A DNA stretch of 7,850 nucleotides, from contig CAZUZD010000290.1 of the NCBI GenBank assembly GCA_964624465.1, positions 1 through 7,850 of the forward strand, in the 5' to 3' direction. A program made the position numbers and the translations under genes. This document shows positions 1-6,542 of this stretch, one piece after another. The notes below the pieces were generated by a model, which was given only the letters and a program-made list of their open reading frames with translations, was not told the origin of the DNA and searched no databases. The stretch's first letter is position 1. Every line of letters starts with the position of its first letter. Source of the DNA: CAZUZD01 sp964624465. Its GTDB lineage: Bacteria > Planctomycetota > Planctomycetia > Isosphaerales > Isosphaeraceae.

Positions 1-1729
1 GCCGGTAGTTCGCGCGCTTCTGCCACTCGTCGCCCGGCATCTTGTCGAGCAGCGAACCCTTGCCGTGCACGACCTCGTCGTGGGACAGCGGCAGCACGAA
101 GTTCTCGGTGAAGGCGTAGATCAGGCTGAACGTCAGGGCGCCATGCTCGTACTTGCGGAAGACCGGATCCTTCGCGAAGTAGCGGAGGGTGTCGTTCATC
201 CAGCCCATGTTCCACTTCAGGCTGAACCCCAGGCCGCCCAGGTAGGTCGGGCGGGAGACGCTGGGCCAGGCCGTCGATTCCTCGGCAATCGTGAGGATGC
301 CGGGGTGGTAGTGGTGCGTGACCTCGTTGAGCTTCTTGAGGAAGTCGATCGCCTCCAGGTTCTCGTTGCCGCCGAAGGCGTTCGGCAGCCACTCGCCGTC
401 CTTGCTGGAGTTGTCGAGGTAGAGCATGGAGGCGACGGCGTCGACCCGCAGGCCGTCGATGTGGTAACGGTCGAGCCAGAACAGGGCGTTGCCGAGGAGG
501 AAGTTGCGGACCTCGGTCCGGCCATAGTTGAAGATCTTCGTGCCCCAGTCCCGGTGCTCGCCGAGGCGGGGGTCCTCGTGCTCGTAGAGGTGCGTGCCGT
601 CGAAGAAGCCCAGGCCGTGCACGTCGCGCGGGAAGTGGGCGGGGACCCAGTCCAGAATCACCCCGTAACCGTGCTGGTGCAGGGTGTCGACGAACGCCGC
701 GAAGTCGTCGGGCGTGCCGTGCCGGGAGGTGGGGGCGAAGTAGCCCACCGGCTGGTAGCCCCAGCTCCCGTCGAAGGGGTGCTCGTTGATCGGCAGCAGC
801 TCGACGTGGGTGAAGTTCGTCTGGTTGAGGTAGGCAACCAGATCCTCGGCGAGCTCACCGTAGGTCAGGAACCGGCCCCCCTCCTCGACCTTCCGGCGCC
901 ACGAGCCCAGGTGCAGCTCATACACCGAGACCGGGGCATCGAGCGCCTGCGCCTGGGCCCGTCGCGACATCCAGGCGTCGTCCGACCACTCGAACTTCGT
1001 GATGTCCCAGACGATCGACGCCGTGTCCGGACGCTTCTCGGCGTAGAAGCCGTAGGGATCGGTCTTGGTCACCTGGTAGCCGTTGACGCGACTCTTGATC
1101 TCGTACTTGTAGACCTCGCCCTGGGCCAGGTCGGGGATGAACAGCTCCCAGATCCCGCCAGGGCCGCAGTTGCGCATCGGGTGCCGGCGGCCGTCCCAGT
1201 GGTTGAAATTGCCGACGACGCTGACCCGCTGTGCGTTCGGGGCCCAGACGGCGAAGTGCACGCCGCGGATGCCCTCGTGGGTGACCAGGTGGGCGCCCAG
1301 CTTCTCGTAGTTGCGGTAGTGCGTCCCCTCGCCCATCAGGTGCAGGTCGTAGTCGGTGAGCACCGGAGCGAAGCGGTACGGGTCCTCGAACTCCCAGCTG
1401 TACCCCTCATGGCTCTCGATGGCGATGCGGTACGGGAACCGCGCGGTCCGATCGGGGAAGGTGGCCAGGTACATGCCACCGACGTGGATCCGCTGCATCG
1501 GGACCCGGACGCCTGGGCCCCCCTTGCTGAGGTCGATCAGCCAGGCCGCCCGCGCCTCGGGCAGGAAGGCCCGGACGAGCAGCCCGTCGGGCTTGCCACC
1601 GGTGCCCGGCAGGCGATGCTGGCCCAGCACGCCGAACGGATCGCCGTGGCAGGCCTGCAGCAGGGCGTCGATGTCCTGCGGGCTCGTGTAGTAGACCGGC
1701 ACGGACTGGGACGGCGAGCTGGTCGACAT
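1..1729 (-). CDS. glgB: 1,4-alpha-glucan branching enzyme (GlgB), 3' end cut by window edge
   Basis: Cytoplasmic enzyme of glycogen synthesis. It cuts alpha-1,4-glucan chains and re-attaches the pieces through alpha-1,6 bonds. The window holds 576 codons from the ATG at 1729; the family is usually about 730 residues, so the C-terminal beta domain is missing because of the window boundary, not a mutation. The N-terminal part has the typical DPFGVLGQH segment (about residue 30). A CBM48-type module follows around residues 135-245 (FAVWAPNAQRVSVVGNFNHWDG), then the GH13 barrel starting near VYELHLGSW. All GH13 signature regions are visible: DWVPAHF (region I), DGLRVDAV with nucleophile Asp430, AEES with acid/base Glu483, and LSHDEVVHGKGS with Asp551. 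The 53- and 68-residue spacings between these three equal those of E. coli GlgB (Asp405, Glu458, Asp526). No clear Shine-Dalgarno precedes the ATG. A GTG at 1738 is a possible alternative start, and a stop in frame at 1778-1780 limits any extension. No other glg gene is in the window. GH13 trehalose or amylase enzymes are unlikely given the branching-enzyme N-terminus. Confidence 0.96.
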   Translation of the reverse strand, partial: MSTSSPSQSVPVYYTSPQDIDALLQACHGDPFGVLGQHRLPGTGGKPDGLLVRAFLPEARAAWLIDLSKGGPGVRVPMQRIHVGGMYLATFPDRTARFPYRIAIESHEGYSWEFEDPYRFAPVLTDYDLHLMGEGTHYRNYEKLGAHLVTHEGIRGVHFAVWAPNAQRVSVVGNFNHWDGRRHPMRNCGPGGIWELFIPDLAQGEVYKYEIKSRVNGYQVTKTDPYGFYAEKRPDTASIVWDITKFEWSDDAWMSRRAQAQALDAPVSVYELHLGSWRRKVEEGGRFLTYGELAEDLVAYLNQTNFTHVELLPINEHPFDGSWGYQPVGYFAPTSRHGTPDDFAAFVDTLHQHGYGVILDWVPAHFPRDVHGLGFFDGTHLYEHEDPRLGEHRDWGTKIFNYGRTEVRNFLLGNALFWLDRYHIDGLRVDAVASMLYLDNSSKDGEWLPNAFGGNENLEAIDFLKKLNEVTHHYHPGILTIAEESTAWPSVSRPTYLGGLGFSLKWNMGWMNDTLRYFAKDPVFRKYEHGALTFSLIYAFTENFVLPLSHDEVVHGKGSLLDKMPGDEWQKRANYR

Positions 1730-1774
1730 CGGCGACACCCGTCGGAGGAGAAGAGAGGATGGCCGTATGGCCCG

Positions 1775-1803
1775 AGGCTACCTGCCCCGGCGGCGCGCAT
1801 CAA
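1775..1803 (-). promoter_or_regulatory. Candidate glgB promoter (weak match)
   Basis: On the minus strand a TTGATG (1803-1798) and a TAGCCT (1780-1775) are separated by exactly 17 bases, resembling a sigma-70 -35/-10 pair. They match the consensus at 4 of 6 and 3 of 6 positions. The implied transcript would begin about 40 bases before the glgB ATG at 1729. The position and spacing are reasonable, but the -10 match is poor and such matches arise by chance. Confidence 0.25.
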
Positions 1804-1927
1804 GGCGGGGCGCCCCACCCGGCCGCAATTCGGACCGCAAACTCGGGACCATCGGTGCGCAGGGGACACCAGGCCTTCCGTGAGTAGCGGAATCCAGGAC
1901 TCCTGACCGCCAGCCAGCACCCAGACC

Positions 1928-1943
1928 GACCACAAGCGTGGTC
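1928..1943. repeat. Perfect 6-bp inverted repeat with tetraloop
   Basis: GACCAC at 1928-1933 and GTGGTC at 1938-1943 are exact reverse complements around the four-base loop AAGC. The element lies in the nadA-glgB spacer, about 125 bases past the nadA stop and 200 bases ahead of glgB. It could be a small hairpin in the nadA 3' trailer or a dyad bound by a regulator. No T-run follows it in the minus direction, so it is not a textbook terminator. Its function is unknown. Confidence 0.35.
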
Positions 1944-1983
1944 CATTTGCCTCATCGGCACGGGCAACCCTGTCGTCCGCATG

Positions 1984-2014
1984 CGCAGCCGCGGGCAGCC
2001 TGCGCACGGCTGCG
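1984..2014 (-). terminator. Candidate nadA transcription terminator hairpin
   Basis: CGCAGCCG at 1984-1991 pairs perfectly with CGGCTGCG at 2007-2014 across a 15-base loop, starting 54 bases downstream of the nadA stop codon. The stem is GC-rich and correctly placed. There is no T-tract on the minus-strand downstream side, so intrinsic termination here is uncertain. Confidence 0.35.
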
Positions 2015-2067
2015 AAGCCACGACGAGAGGGTCTGCGCCCGTGCTGGTCCAGCCCGGGGGCGGGGGG

Positions 2068-3180
2068 TCAGTGGATTTCGAGCATTCGCTGCAGGGCGAC
2101 CCGGGCCCAGTGGGCGGTGGCCTCGGGCACCCGGACGATGTTCGTCGGGGTCCCCTGCCGCAGGTTCTCGAGCGCCCAGGCCAGGTGCGGCAGGTCGATC
2201 CGGTACATGGTCGAGCACATGCAGACCATCGGCGACAGGAACATGACCGTCTTGTCCGGGTGCTCCTTGGCGAGCCGGTTGACCAGGTGCAGCTCGGTGC
2301 CCACCGCCCAGGTGGAGCCGGGGGGGGAGTCGGCGACCGTCTTGAGGATGAACTCGGTCGATCCGACGAGGTCGGCCTTGTCGACGACCGTCATCATGCA
2401 CTCCGGGTGCACCAGGATCCGGATGCCCGGGTAACGGTCGCGGAACTGGTCGATGTGGGCCGGGCGGAACATCTGGTGCACCGAGCAGTGCCCGCGCCAG
2501 AGGATCACCCGGCTCTGCCGCAGGGCCGCCTCGGTGTTGCCGCCCATCGGCAGCCGGGGGTCCCACATCGGCATCTCCTCGAGCGGCACCCCCATGGCGC
2601 GGGCGGTGTTCCGGCCGAGGTGCTGGTCGGGGAAGAAGAGCACCCGGCGGCGGCGAGCAAAGGCCCACTCCAGGGCGGCCCTGGCGTTCGAGCTGGTGCA
2701 GACCAGGCCGCCGTGTCGGCCACAGAATGCCTTGAGGTCGGCCGCGGAGTTGATGTACGTGACCGGCATCACGTCGTCCAGGTCGATCACCTCGCCCAGG
2801 TCGCTCCAGGCGGCCTCGACGCTGGTGATGTCGGCCATGTCGGCCATGCTGCACCCGGCGGTGGCGTCGGGCAGGATCACCGAGACGTCGGGCTCGGTGA
2901 GGATGTCGGCCGTCTCGGCCATGAAGTGCACGCCGCAGAAGACGATCCAGCGGGCCTCCCGCGTGTCGGCCGCCATCCGGGCCAGCTTGTAGCTGTCGCC
3001 ACGCAGGTCGGCGAACTGGATCACCTCGTCCTGCTGGTAGTGGTGGCCCAGGATCAGCAGGCTCCGACCCAGGTCGGACTTGGCCGATCGGATCCTGGCC
3101 TCCAGCTCGGCGGGCTCGATCGCCCGGTACGGCTCGAAGGCAAGCGGCTGAATTCCTGCATCGCTGACGGCCGTAGCCAT
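2068..3180 (-). CDS. nadA: Quinolinate synthase NadA ([4Fe-4S] enzyme)
   Basis: Condenses iminoaspartate with dihydroxyacetone phosphate to quinolinate in de novo NAD synthesis; cytoplasmic and oxygen-sensitive. The protein is 370 residues, matching the longer NadA form known from Bacillus rather than the roughly 300-residue archaeal/Thermotoga form. Three similar alpha/beta domains are suggested by the repeated motifs. GHHYQQDEV is at 45-53, FCGVHFMAETA at 81-91, LPDATAGCSMAD at 103-114, YINS at 142-145, CTSSNA at 161-166, FPDQHLGRNTA at 183-193, GHCSVH at 230-235, HPEC at 258-261, GST at 273-275 and GTE at 294-296. Likely cluster ligands are Cys110, Cys232 and Cys322 in the CxxM motif; Cys320 is next to it. 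The ATG at 3180 precedes the first conserved helix, with only a weak AGG upstream. The usual partners nadB and nadC are absent from the window. The gene is divergent from hisA, with a candidate promoter at 3303-3331. Confidence 0.97.
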   Translation of the reverse strand: MATAVSDAGIQPLAFEPYRAIEPAELEARIRSAKSDLGRSLLILGHHYQQDEVIQFADLRGDSYKLARMAADTREARWIVFCGVHFMAETADILTEPDVSVILPDATAGCSMADMADITSVEAAWSDLGEVIDLDDVMPVTYINSAADLKAFCGRHGGLVCTSSNARAALEWAFARRRRVLFFPDQHLGRNTARAMGVPLEEMPMWDPRLPMGGNTEAALRQSRVILWRGHCSVHQMFRPAHIDQFRDRYPGIRILVHPECMMTVVDKADLVGSTEFILKTVADSPPGSTWAVGTELHLVNRLAKEHPDKTVMFLSPMVCMCSTMYRIDLPHLAWALENLRQGTPTNIVRVPEATAHWARVALQRMLEIH

Positions 3181-3302
3181 GGCTCGGGCACCTATCGGAG
3201 AGGGCCGGACGGGTCGCGTTCCGGCATCGAATCGGGCGACGGCGGCGGACCGGGACAGGGGCCCCCGGGCCGGCCGCTCGCCGGGAAGGACGATCCAAGG
3301 AG

Positions 3303-3331
3303 ATTCTACGCGACCGGGCCAGAACGGAAAA
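3303..3331 (-). promoter_or_regulatory. Candidate nadA promoter
   Basis: On the minus strand TAGAAT at 3308-3303 matches the sigma-70 -10 consensus at 5 of 6 positions. A TTTTCC at 3331-3326 lies 17 bases upstream as a weak -35. This is the most A/T-rich patch in an otherwise very GC-rich divergent spacer. It would give an nadA leader of roughly 115 bases. I could not recognise a defined NAD-responsive operator in that leader. Confidence 0.4.
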
Positions 3332-3377
3332 CGATTCCAGGGCGAACCGCGGCGGTCCCCGGGGACCGGGTGGGTGC

Positions 3378-3406
3378 TTGCGGCCTCCTCCGGGCGTGGC
3401 TAGAGT
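3378..3406 (+). promoter_or_regulatory. Candidate hisA promoter
   Basis: TTGCGG at 3378-3383 and TAGAGT at 3401-3406 are separated by 17 bases. The -10 matches the consensus at 4 of 6 positions and the -35 at 3 of 6. An A-rich stretch (about 3409-3420) follows, where transcription would begin, leaving a leader of about 48 bases before the hisA ATG. Its -10 resembles that of the opposing nadA candidate (TAGAAT), which modestly supports both. Confidence 0.4.
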
Positions 3407-3460
3407 TCAGAAAAGAGACAACGAGGTCGACATTCCGCGGCGGTCCGCAGGCTCACTTTC

Positions 3461-4183
3461 ATGCAAGTCATCCCGGCGATCGATCTCCGCGGCGGCCAGT
3501 GCGTGCGGTTGCGTCAGGGCGACTACGGCCGCGAGACCGTCTTCGGGACCGACCCGGTGGCCATGGCCGCCCGCTGGGCCGCCGACGGCGCCACCCGGCT
3601 GCACCTGGTGGACCTCGACGGGGCCAAGTCCGGCCAGCCGGTCAACCGCGACGTGGTCCGCCGGATCCTGGACACGGTCGGCATCCCCTGCCAGCTCGGC
3701 GGCGGCATCCGCAGCGACGCGACGGCGGAGGACTGGATCACCGCGGGCCTGGACCGTGTCATCGTGGGCACCCAGGCGCTCAAGGACCCGGATTGGTTCG
3801 CCAGGCTGGCCGAGCGGCACCCTGGGCGGATCGTGCTGGGCCTCGACGCCCGTGACGGCAAGGTCGCCACCGAGGGCTGGCTCGAGGTCTCCTCGGTCGA
3901 TGCGGGCGTCCTGGCCGCGCAGTATGACGCCCTGCCCCTGGCCGCCGTGATCTACACCGATATCGCCCGGGACGGGATGATGGCCGGGCCGAATGTGGCG
4001 GCGACGGCCGCCCTGGCTCGCCGGCTGAGGACCCCGGTGATCGCCTCCGGCGGCATCAGCACCCTGGACGACCTGACGGCGCTGGCGGCGATCCCGGTCC
4101 CGGCGTGCATCGCCGGCCGATCGCTCTACGAAGGCGCCTTCACGCTTCCCGAGGCGATCGCCCGCCTGTCCGCCCGCGGCTGA
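3461..4183 (+). CDS. hisA: HisA, ProFAR isomerase (histidine biosynthesis)
   Basis: Phosphoribosylformimino-AICAR-phosphate isomerase, the fourth step of histidine synthesis: an Amadori rearrangement of ProFAR to PRFAR on a single-domain TIM barrel in the cytoplasm. At 240 residues the protein is the normal family length. The first strand reads VIPAIDLRGG with catalytic Asp8. The second catalytic Asp is Asp129 in GLDARDG. Phosphate-binding loops are GGGIR (80-84), ASGGIS (195-200) and AGRSLYEG (218-225). The TDIARDG motif is at 166-172. HisF, the closest relative, would normally begin with a different strand motif (RIIPCLD) and is ruled out. The ATG lies three codons before the universal first strand, so the start is firm, although no good Shine-Dalgarno is present. 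The gene stands alone: neither hisH nor hisF flanks it, so histidine genes are probably scattered in this genome. A PriA-type dual HisA/TrpF role cannot be judged from sequence alone and is not expected outside actinobacteria. Confidence 0.96.
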   Translation: MQVIPAIDLRGGQCVRLRQGDYGRETVFGTDPVAMAARWAADGATRLHLVDLDGAKSGQPVNRDVVRRILDTVGIPCQLGGGIRSDATAEDWITAGLDRVIVGTQALKDPDWFARLAERHPGRIVLGLDARDGKVATEGWLEVSSVDAGVLAAQYDALPLAAVIYTDIARDGMMAGPNVAATAALARRLRTPVIASGGISTLDDLTALAAIPVPACIAGRSLYEGAFTLPEAIARLSARG

Positions 4184-4200
4184 CCCGCGCCGCCGACGGC

Positions 4201-4218
4201 CGGACGCCCGATCGTCCG
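4201..4218 (+). terminator. Weak hairpin after hisA
   Basis: CGGACG at 4201-4206 pairs with CGTCCG at 4213-4218 over a six-base loop, 17 bases after the hisA stop. The stem is short and no T-run follows, so it may only be a partial terminator. Transcription from hisA into the next gene, 167 bases away on the same strand, remains possible. Confidence 0.25.
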
Positions 4219-4340
4219 CCCCGCAATCCGAGGAGGTGACACTCCCCTGCTCCGCCACAGGTCACTGACCGAGGGCTGTTGTGGCCGCGCGCCCGGAGCG
4301 GGCGCCGCCGAGCCCGCGACGCCCCTGCCCCCCGAACTCT

Positions 4341-4345
4341 GGAGG
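4341..4345 (+). promoter_or_regulatory. Ribosome binding site fixing the EF-G-like start
   Basis: GGAGG at 4341-4345 is five bases before the ATG at 4351. It is the clearest Shine-Dalgarno in the window. It selects this ATG over upstream in-frame GTG-type codons, which would add only Arg/Pro-rich residues unlike any EF-G N-terminus. Confidence 0.8.
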
Positions 4346-4350
4346 TTGCG

Positions 4351-6435
4351 ATGACCACGTCCTATCACGTTGCCGACATCAGGAACCTGGCCCTGGCTGG
4401 ACATGGGGCGTCGGGCAAGACCAGCCTGGCCGACGCCCTGCTCTTCGCCGGTGGAGTCGCCAGCCGCAAGGGGTCGCCCGACGAGGGCACCAGCCTGCTC
4501 GACGTCGACGAGGAGGAGAAGCGCCGGCACTTCTCGATCGACAGCCACCTGGGCCATCTGGCCTGGCGCGGCCGGCAGATCCACCTGATCGACACCCCCG
4601 GCTACCCCGACTTCATCGCCAACGCCCTCAGCAGCCTCGCGGCCGTCGAGAACGTGCTGATCTCCGTCAGCGGCCCCTCCGGCGTCGAGACCAACACCCG
4701 CCGGATCTTCCAGGAGGCCGGCCGCCTGAAGCTCGGCCGGTTCCTGGCCATCACCAAGATGGACGCCGACAACGTCGACTTCCGCGCCGACCTGGAGGCG
4801 ATCCGCACCACCTTCGGCACCCAGTGCGTGCCGTTCAACGTCCCGATCGGCGAGGGGCCCGCCTTCAGCGGCCTCGTCAACGTGCTGAGCCCGCCGGCCG
4901 AGGTCCCCGCCGGCTGCCCGATGGACCCGTCGGAAGCGTATCAGATGCTCGTCGAGCAGATCGTCGAGACCGACGAGGGGCTCATGACCCGCTACCTCGA
5001 CGGCGAGACCATCCCCGCCGACGAGCTGAAAGGGGCTGCCTGCCGGGCCATCGGCCTGGGCCAGCTCGTGCCGATCGTCTGCGTCTCGACCCGGAAGGAC
5101 GTGGGCGTCCCCGAGCTGCTCGACCTGGTCGCCGAGTGCGGTCTGAACCCCGATGCGCTGCACCGGGTCGGGACCCGTACCCTCACCGACGGCGCCGACG
5201 GCGAGGAGGTCGAGATCACCCCGGCCGAGGATGGCACCCTGGTCGCCCAGGTGTTCAAGACGGCCAACGACCCGTTCATGGGCAAGCTCGCCCACCTGCG
5301 GATCCTCACCGGCCGGCTCACCGCCGAGACGACCCTGGTGAACCTGCGCAGCGGCAAGTCGGCCAAGGCCGGCCACGTGTACGTGATGCAGGGCAAGCAG
5401 CAGGAGGAGGTCGCCGAGGCGATCGCCGGCGACCTCGTGGCGATCGCCAAGTTCGACGACCTACACGTCTCCGACACCGTCTCGAATGTCGGCGGCAACA
5501 CGGCGGTGCCCGGCCTGAAGCTGCGACCCATCGGGTTCCCCACGCCGATGGTGCCGCGGGCCGTCGAGCCCAAGGCCCGCGAGGATGAGGCCAAGATCAG
5601 CGCCGGCCTGGCCAAGATCGCCGACGAGGACCCGACCTTCTCGTTCCGCCGTGACGCCCAGACGCACGAGCTGATCATCAGCGGCATGAGCGACCTGCAC
5701 CTGGACGTGATCCAGCAGCGGCTCAAGAACCGCTACAAGCTCGACGTGAACACCCACGTCCCGCACGTGCCCTACCTGGAGACGATCACCACCGACGCCG
5801 ACGACAGTCACCGGCACAAGAAGCAGACCGGCGGCCGGGGCCAGTTCGCCGAGGTCCACCTGCGCATCCGGCCCCGCGAGCGCGGTGAGGGGTTCGCGTT
5901 CGTCGACGCCGTGAAGGGGGGCGTGATCCCGAACCAGTTCATCCCGGCCGTCGAGAAGGGCATCCGCGAGCAGCTCGACCGCGGCGTGATCGCGGGAAAC
6001 CACGTCGTCGACATCGAGGCCGAGGTTTACTTCGGCAAGCACCACGACGTCGACAGCTCGGAGCAGGCGTTCAAGACGGCCGGCGCCTCGGCCTTCCGCA
6101 AGGCGTTCGCGAAGGCAAGGCCCGTGCTGCTCGAGCCGATCGTCGAGCTGGAGATCACCGTCCCCGGCGACAAGTTCGGCGACATCACCGCCGACCTGTC
6201 GACCCGTCGCGGGCACATCACCGGGATGGACGCTCAGCCCGACGGCCAGCAGACCGTTCGGGCCCAGGCGCCCCTGAGCGAGGTGCTGACCTACGCCACC
6301 CACCTCAAGAGCATGACCGGTGGCCTGGGCTCCTATGTCATGGAGTTCAAGGCCTACGAGCCGGTGCCGCCGAACCTGCAGCAGCAGATCGTCGAGAAGT
6401 ATCAGAAGACCCGCGGGCATGTCGAGGAAGATTGA
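4351..6435 (+). CDS. EF-G-like translation GTPase (EF-G2-type paralogue)
   Basis: A 694-residue protein with the five-domain plan of elongation factor G: G domain about 1-280, domain II about 295-375, III about 395-470, IV about 473-590, V about 592-680. The P-loop is GHGASGKT (17-24). The switch II motif is DTPGY (81-85), where canonical EF-G has DTPGH with its catalytic His. The base-recognition motif is TKMD (135-138) instead of NKMD. Switch I reads RHFSI (59-63) instead of RGITI. Domain IV keeps the HKKQTGG motif (489-495) and the ribosome-facing loop HHDVDSS (564-570), so decoding-site contact is plausible. These changes are typical of the EF-G-like or EF-G2 branch found beside a normal fusA in several phyla. 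Known members differ: the mycobacterial one was reported to lack ribosome-stimulated GTPase activity, whereas the Thermus one has it. No str operon genes (rpsL, rpsG, tuf) flank it, which supports a paralogue rather than the main EF-G. The exact role is unknown. Tetracycline-resistance TetM-type proteins are less likely because the overall sequence follows EF-G. Confidence 0.93.
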   Translation: MTTSYHVADIRNLALAGHGASGKTSLADALLFAGGVASRKGSPDEGTSLLDVDEEEKRRHFSIDSHLGHLAWRGRQIHLIDTPGYPDFIANALSSLAAVENVLISVSGPSGVETNTRRIFQEAGRLKLGRFLAITKMDADNVDFRADLEAIRTTFGTQCVPFNVPIGEGPAFSGLVNVLSPPAEVPAGCPMDPSEAYQMLVEQIVETDEGLMTRYLDGETIPADELKGAACRAIGLGQLVPIVCVSTRKDVGVPELLDLVAECGLNPDALHRVGTRTLTDGADGEEVEITPAEDGTLVAQVFKTANDPFMGKLAHLRILTGRLTAETTLVNLRSGKSAKAGHVYVMQGKQQEEVAEAIAGDLVAIAKFDDLHVSDTVSNVGGNTAVPGLKLRPIGFPTPMVPRAVEPKAREDEAKISAGLAKIADEDPTFSFRRDAQTHELIISGMSDLHLDVIQQRLKNRYKLDVNTHVPHVPYLETITTDADDSHRHKKQTGGRGQFAEVHLRIRPRERGEGFAFVDAVKGGVIPNQFIPAVEKGIREQLDRGVIAGNHVVDIEAEVYFGKHHDVDSSEQAFKTAGASAFRKAFAKARPVLLEPIVELEITVPGDKFGDITADLSTRRGHITGMDAQPDGQQTVRAQAPLSEVLTYATHLKSMTGGLGSYVMEFKAYEPVPPNLQQQIVEKYQKTRGHVEED

Positions 6436-6458
6436 CCGCGACGGATTTGCCAGCCTGA

Positions 6459-6513
6459 AGAACGCATCGCCCCCGTCTGACTTCGTGCTAGGTCAGGCGG
6501 GGGCGATCGTTCT
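6459..6513. terminator. Bidirectional terminator between convergent EF-G-like gene and metH
   Basis: The core stem pairs 6466-6481 (ATCGCCCCCGTCTGAC) with 6492-6507 over a ten-base loop: 16 pairs, with one G-U wobble in the plus-strand RNA. Beyond a single bulged C at 6465, another six pairs form (AGAACG at 6459-6464 with CGTTCT at 6508-6513), giving about 22 pairs. The hairpin core starts 31 bases after the EF-G-like stop and 36 bases after the metH stop. Both outgoing sides carry only short T-containing tails (CGTTCT), not long T-runs. Placement between two convergent genes and the exceptional stem length support a shared terminator. Confidence 0.75.
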
Positions 6514-6542
6514 GGATTCGGAGGCGGTCCGGACCGGCCCGC

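Larger units (their letters stand above)
1730..2067. other. Non-coding spacer between nadA 3' end and glgB start
   Basis: This 338-base stretch separates two minus-strand genes, so it should hold the end of the nadA transcript and the start region of glgB. Overlapping open frames occur on both strands, but they are rich in Arg, Pro and Gly, have no recognisable domain, and run into the neighbouring genes out of frame. I read them as high-G+C chance frames. The visible structure is an 8-bp GC-rich inverted repeat at 1984-2014, a perfect 6-bp hairpin at 1928-1943 and a weak promoter-like pair at 1775-1803. I see no tRNA or known riboswitch. Confidence 0.6.

Noticed and set aside
65..1906. Long plus-strand open frame of 613 codons opposite glgB
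   Set aside because: It lies antisense to a gene with intact GH13 catalytic motifs, its product is rich in Val, Arg, Gly and Glu with no domain, and it reflects G/C at third codon positions.
1952..3855. Long open frames on both strands overlapping nadA and the start of hisA
   Set aside because: They are out of frame with nadA and hisA, low in complexity (Arg, Pro, Gly, Ala) and cross gene borders. NadA and HisA are fully explained by their own frames.
4236..4268. Mini-frame of ten codons starting GTG after an AGGAGG-like sequence ahead of the EF-G-like gene
   Set aside because: The purine stretch directly abuts the GTG, leaving no normal spacing, and the peptide shows no leader-peptide pattern such as repeated regulatory codons.
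4279..4350. N-terminal extension of the EF-G-like protein by 24 codons
   Set aside because: The added residues are Arg/Pro/Ala-rich and unlike EF-G, whereas the ATG at 4351 has a GGAGG five bases upstream and begins just before the P-loop strand.
4126..5376. Minus-strand open frame of 416 codons opposite the EF-G-like gene
   Set aside because: It is an antisense shadow of a well-conserved GTPase, with Asp/Gly/Leu-rich sequence and no recognisable motif.
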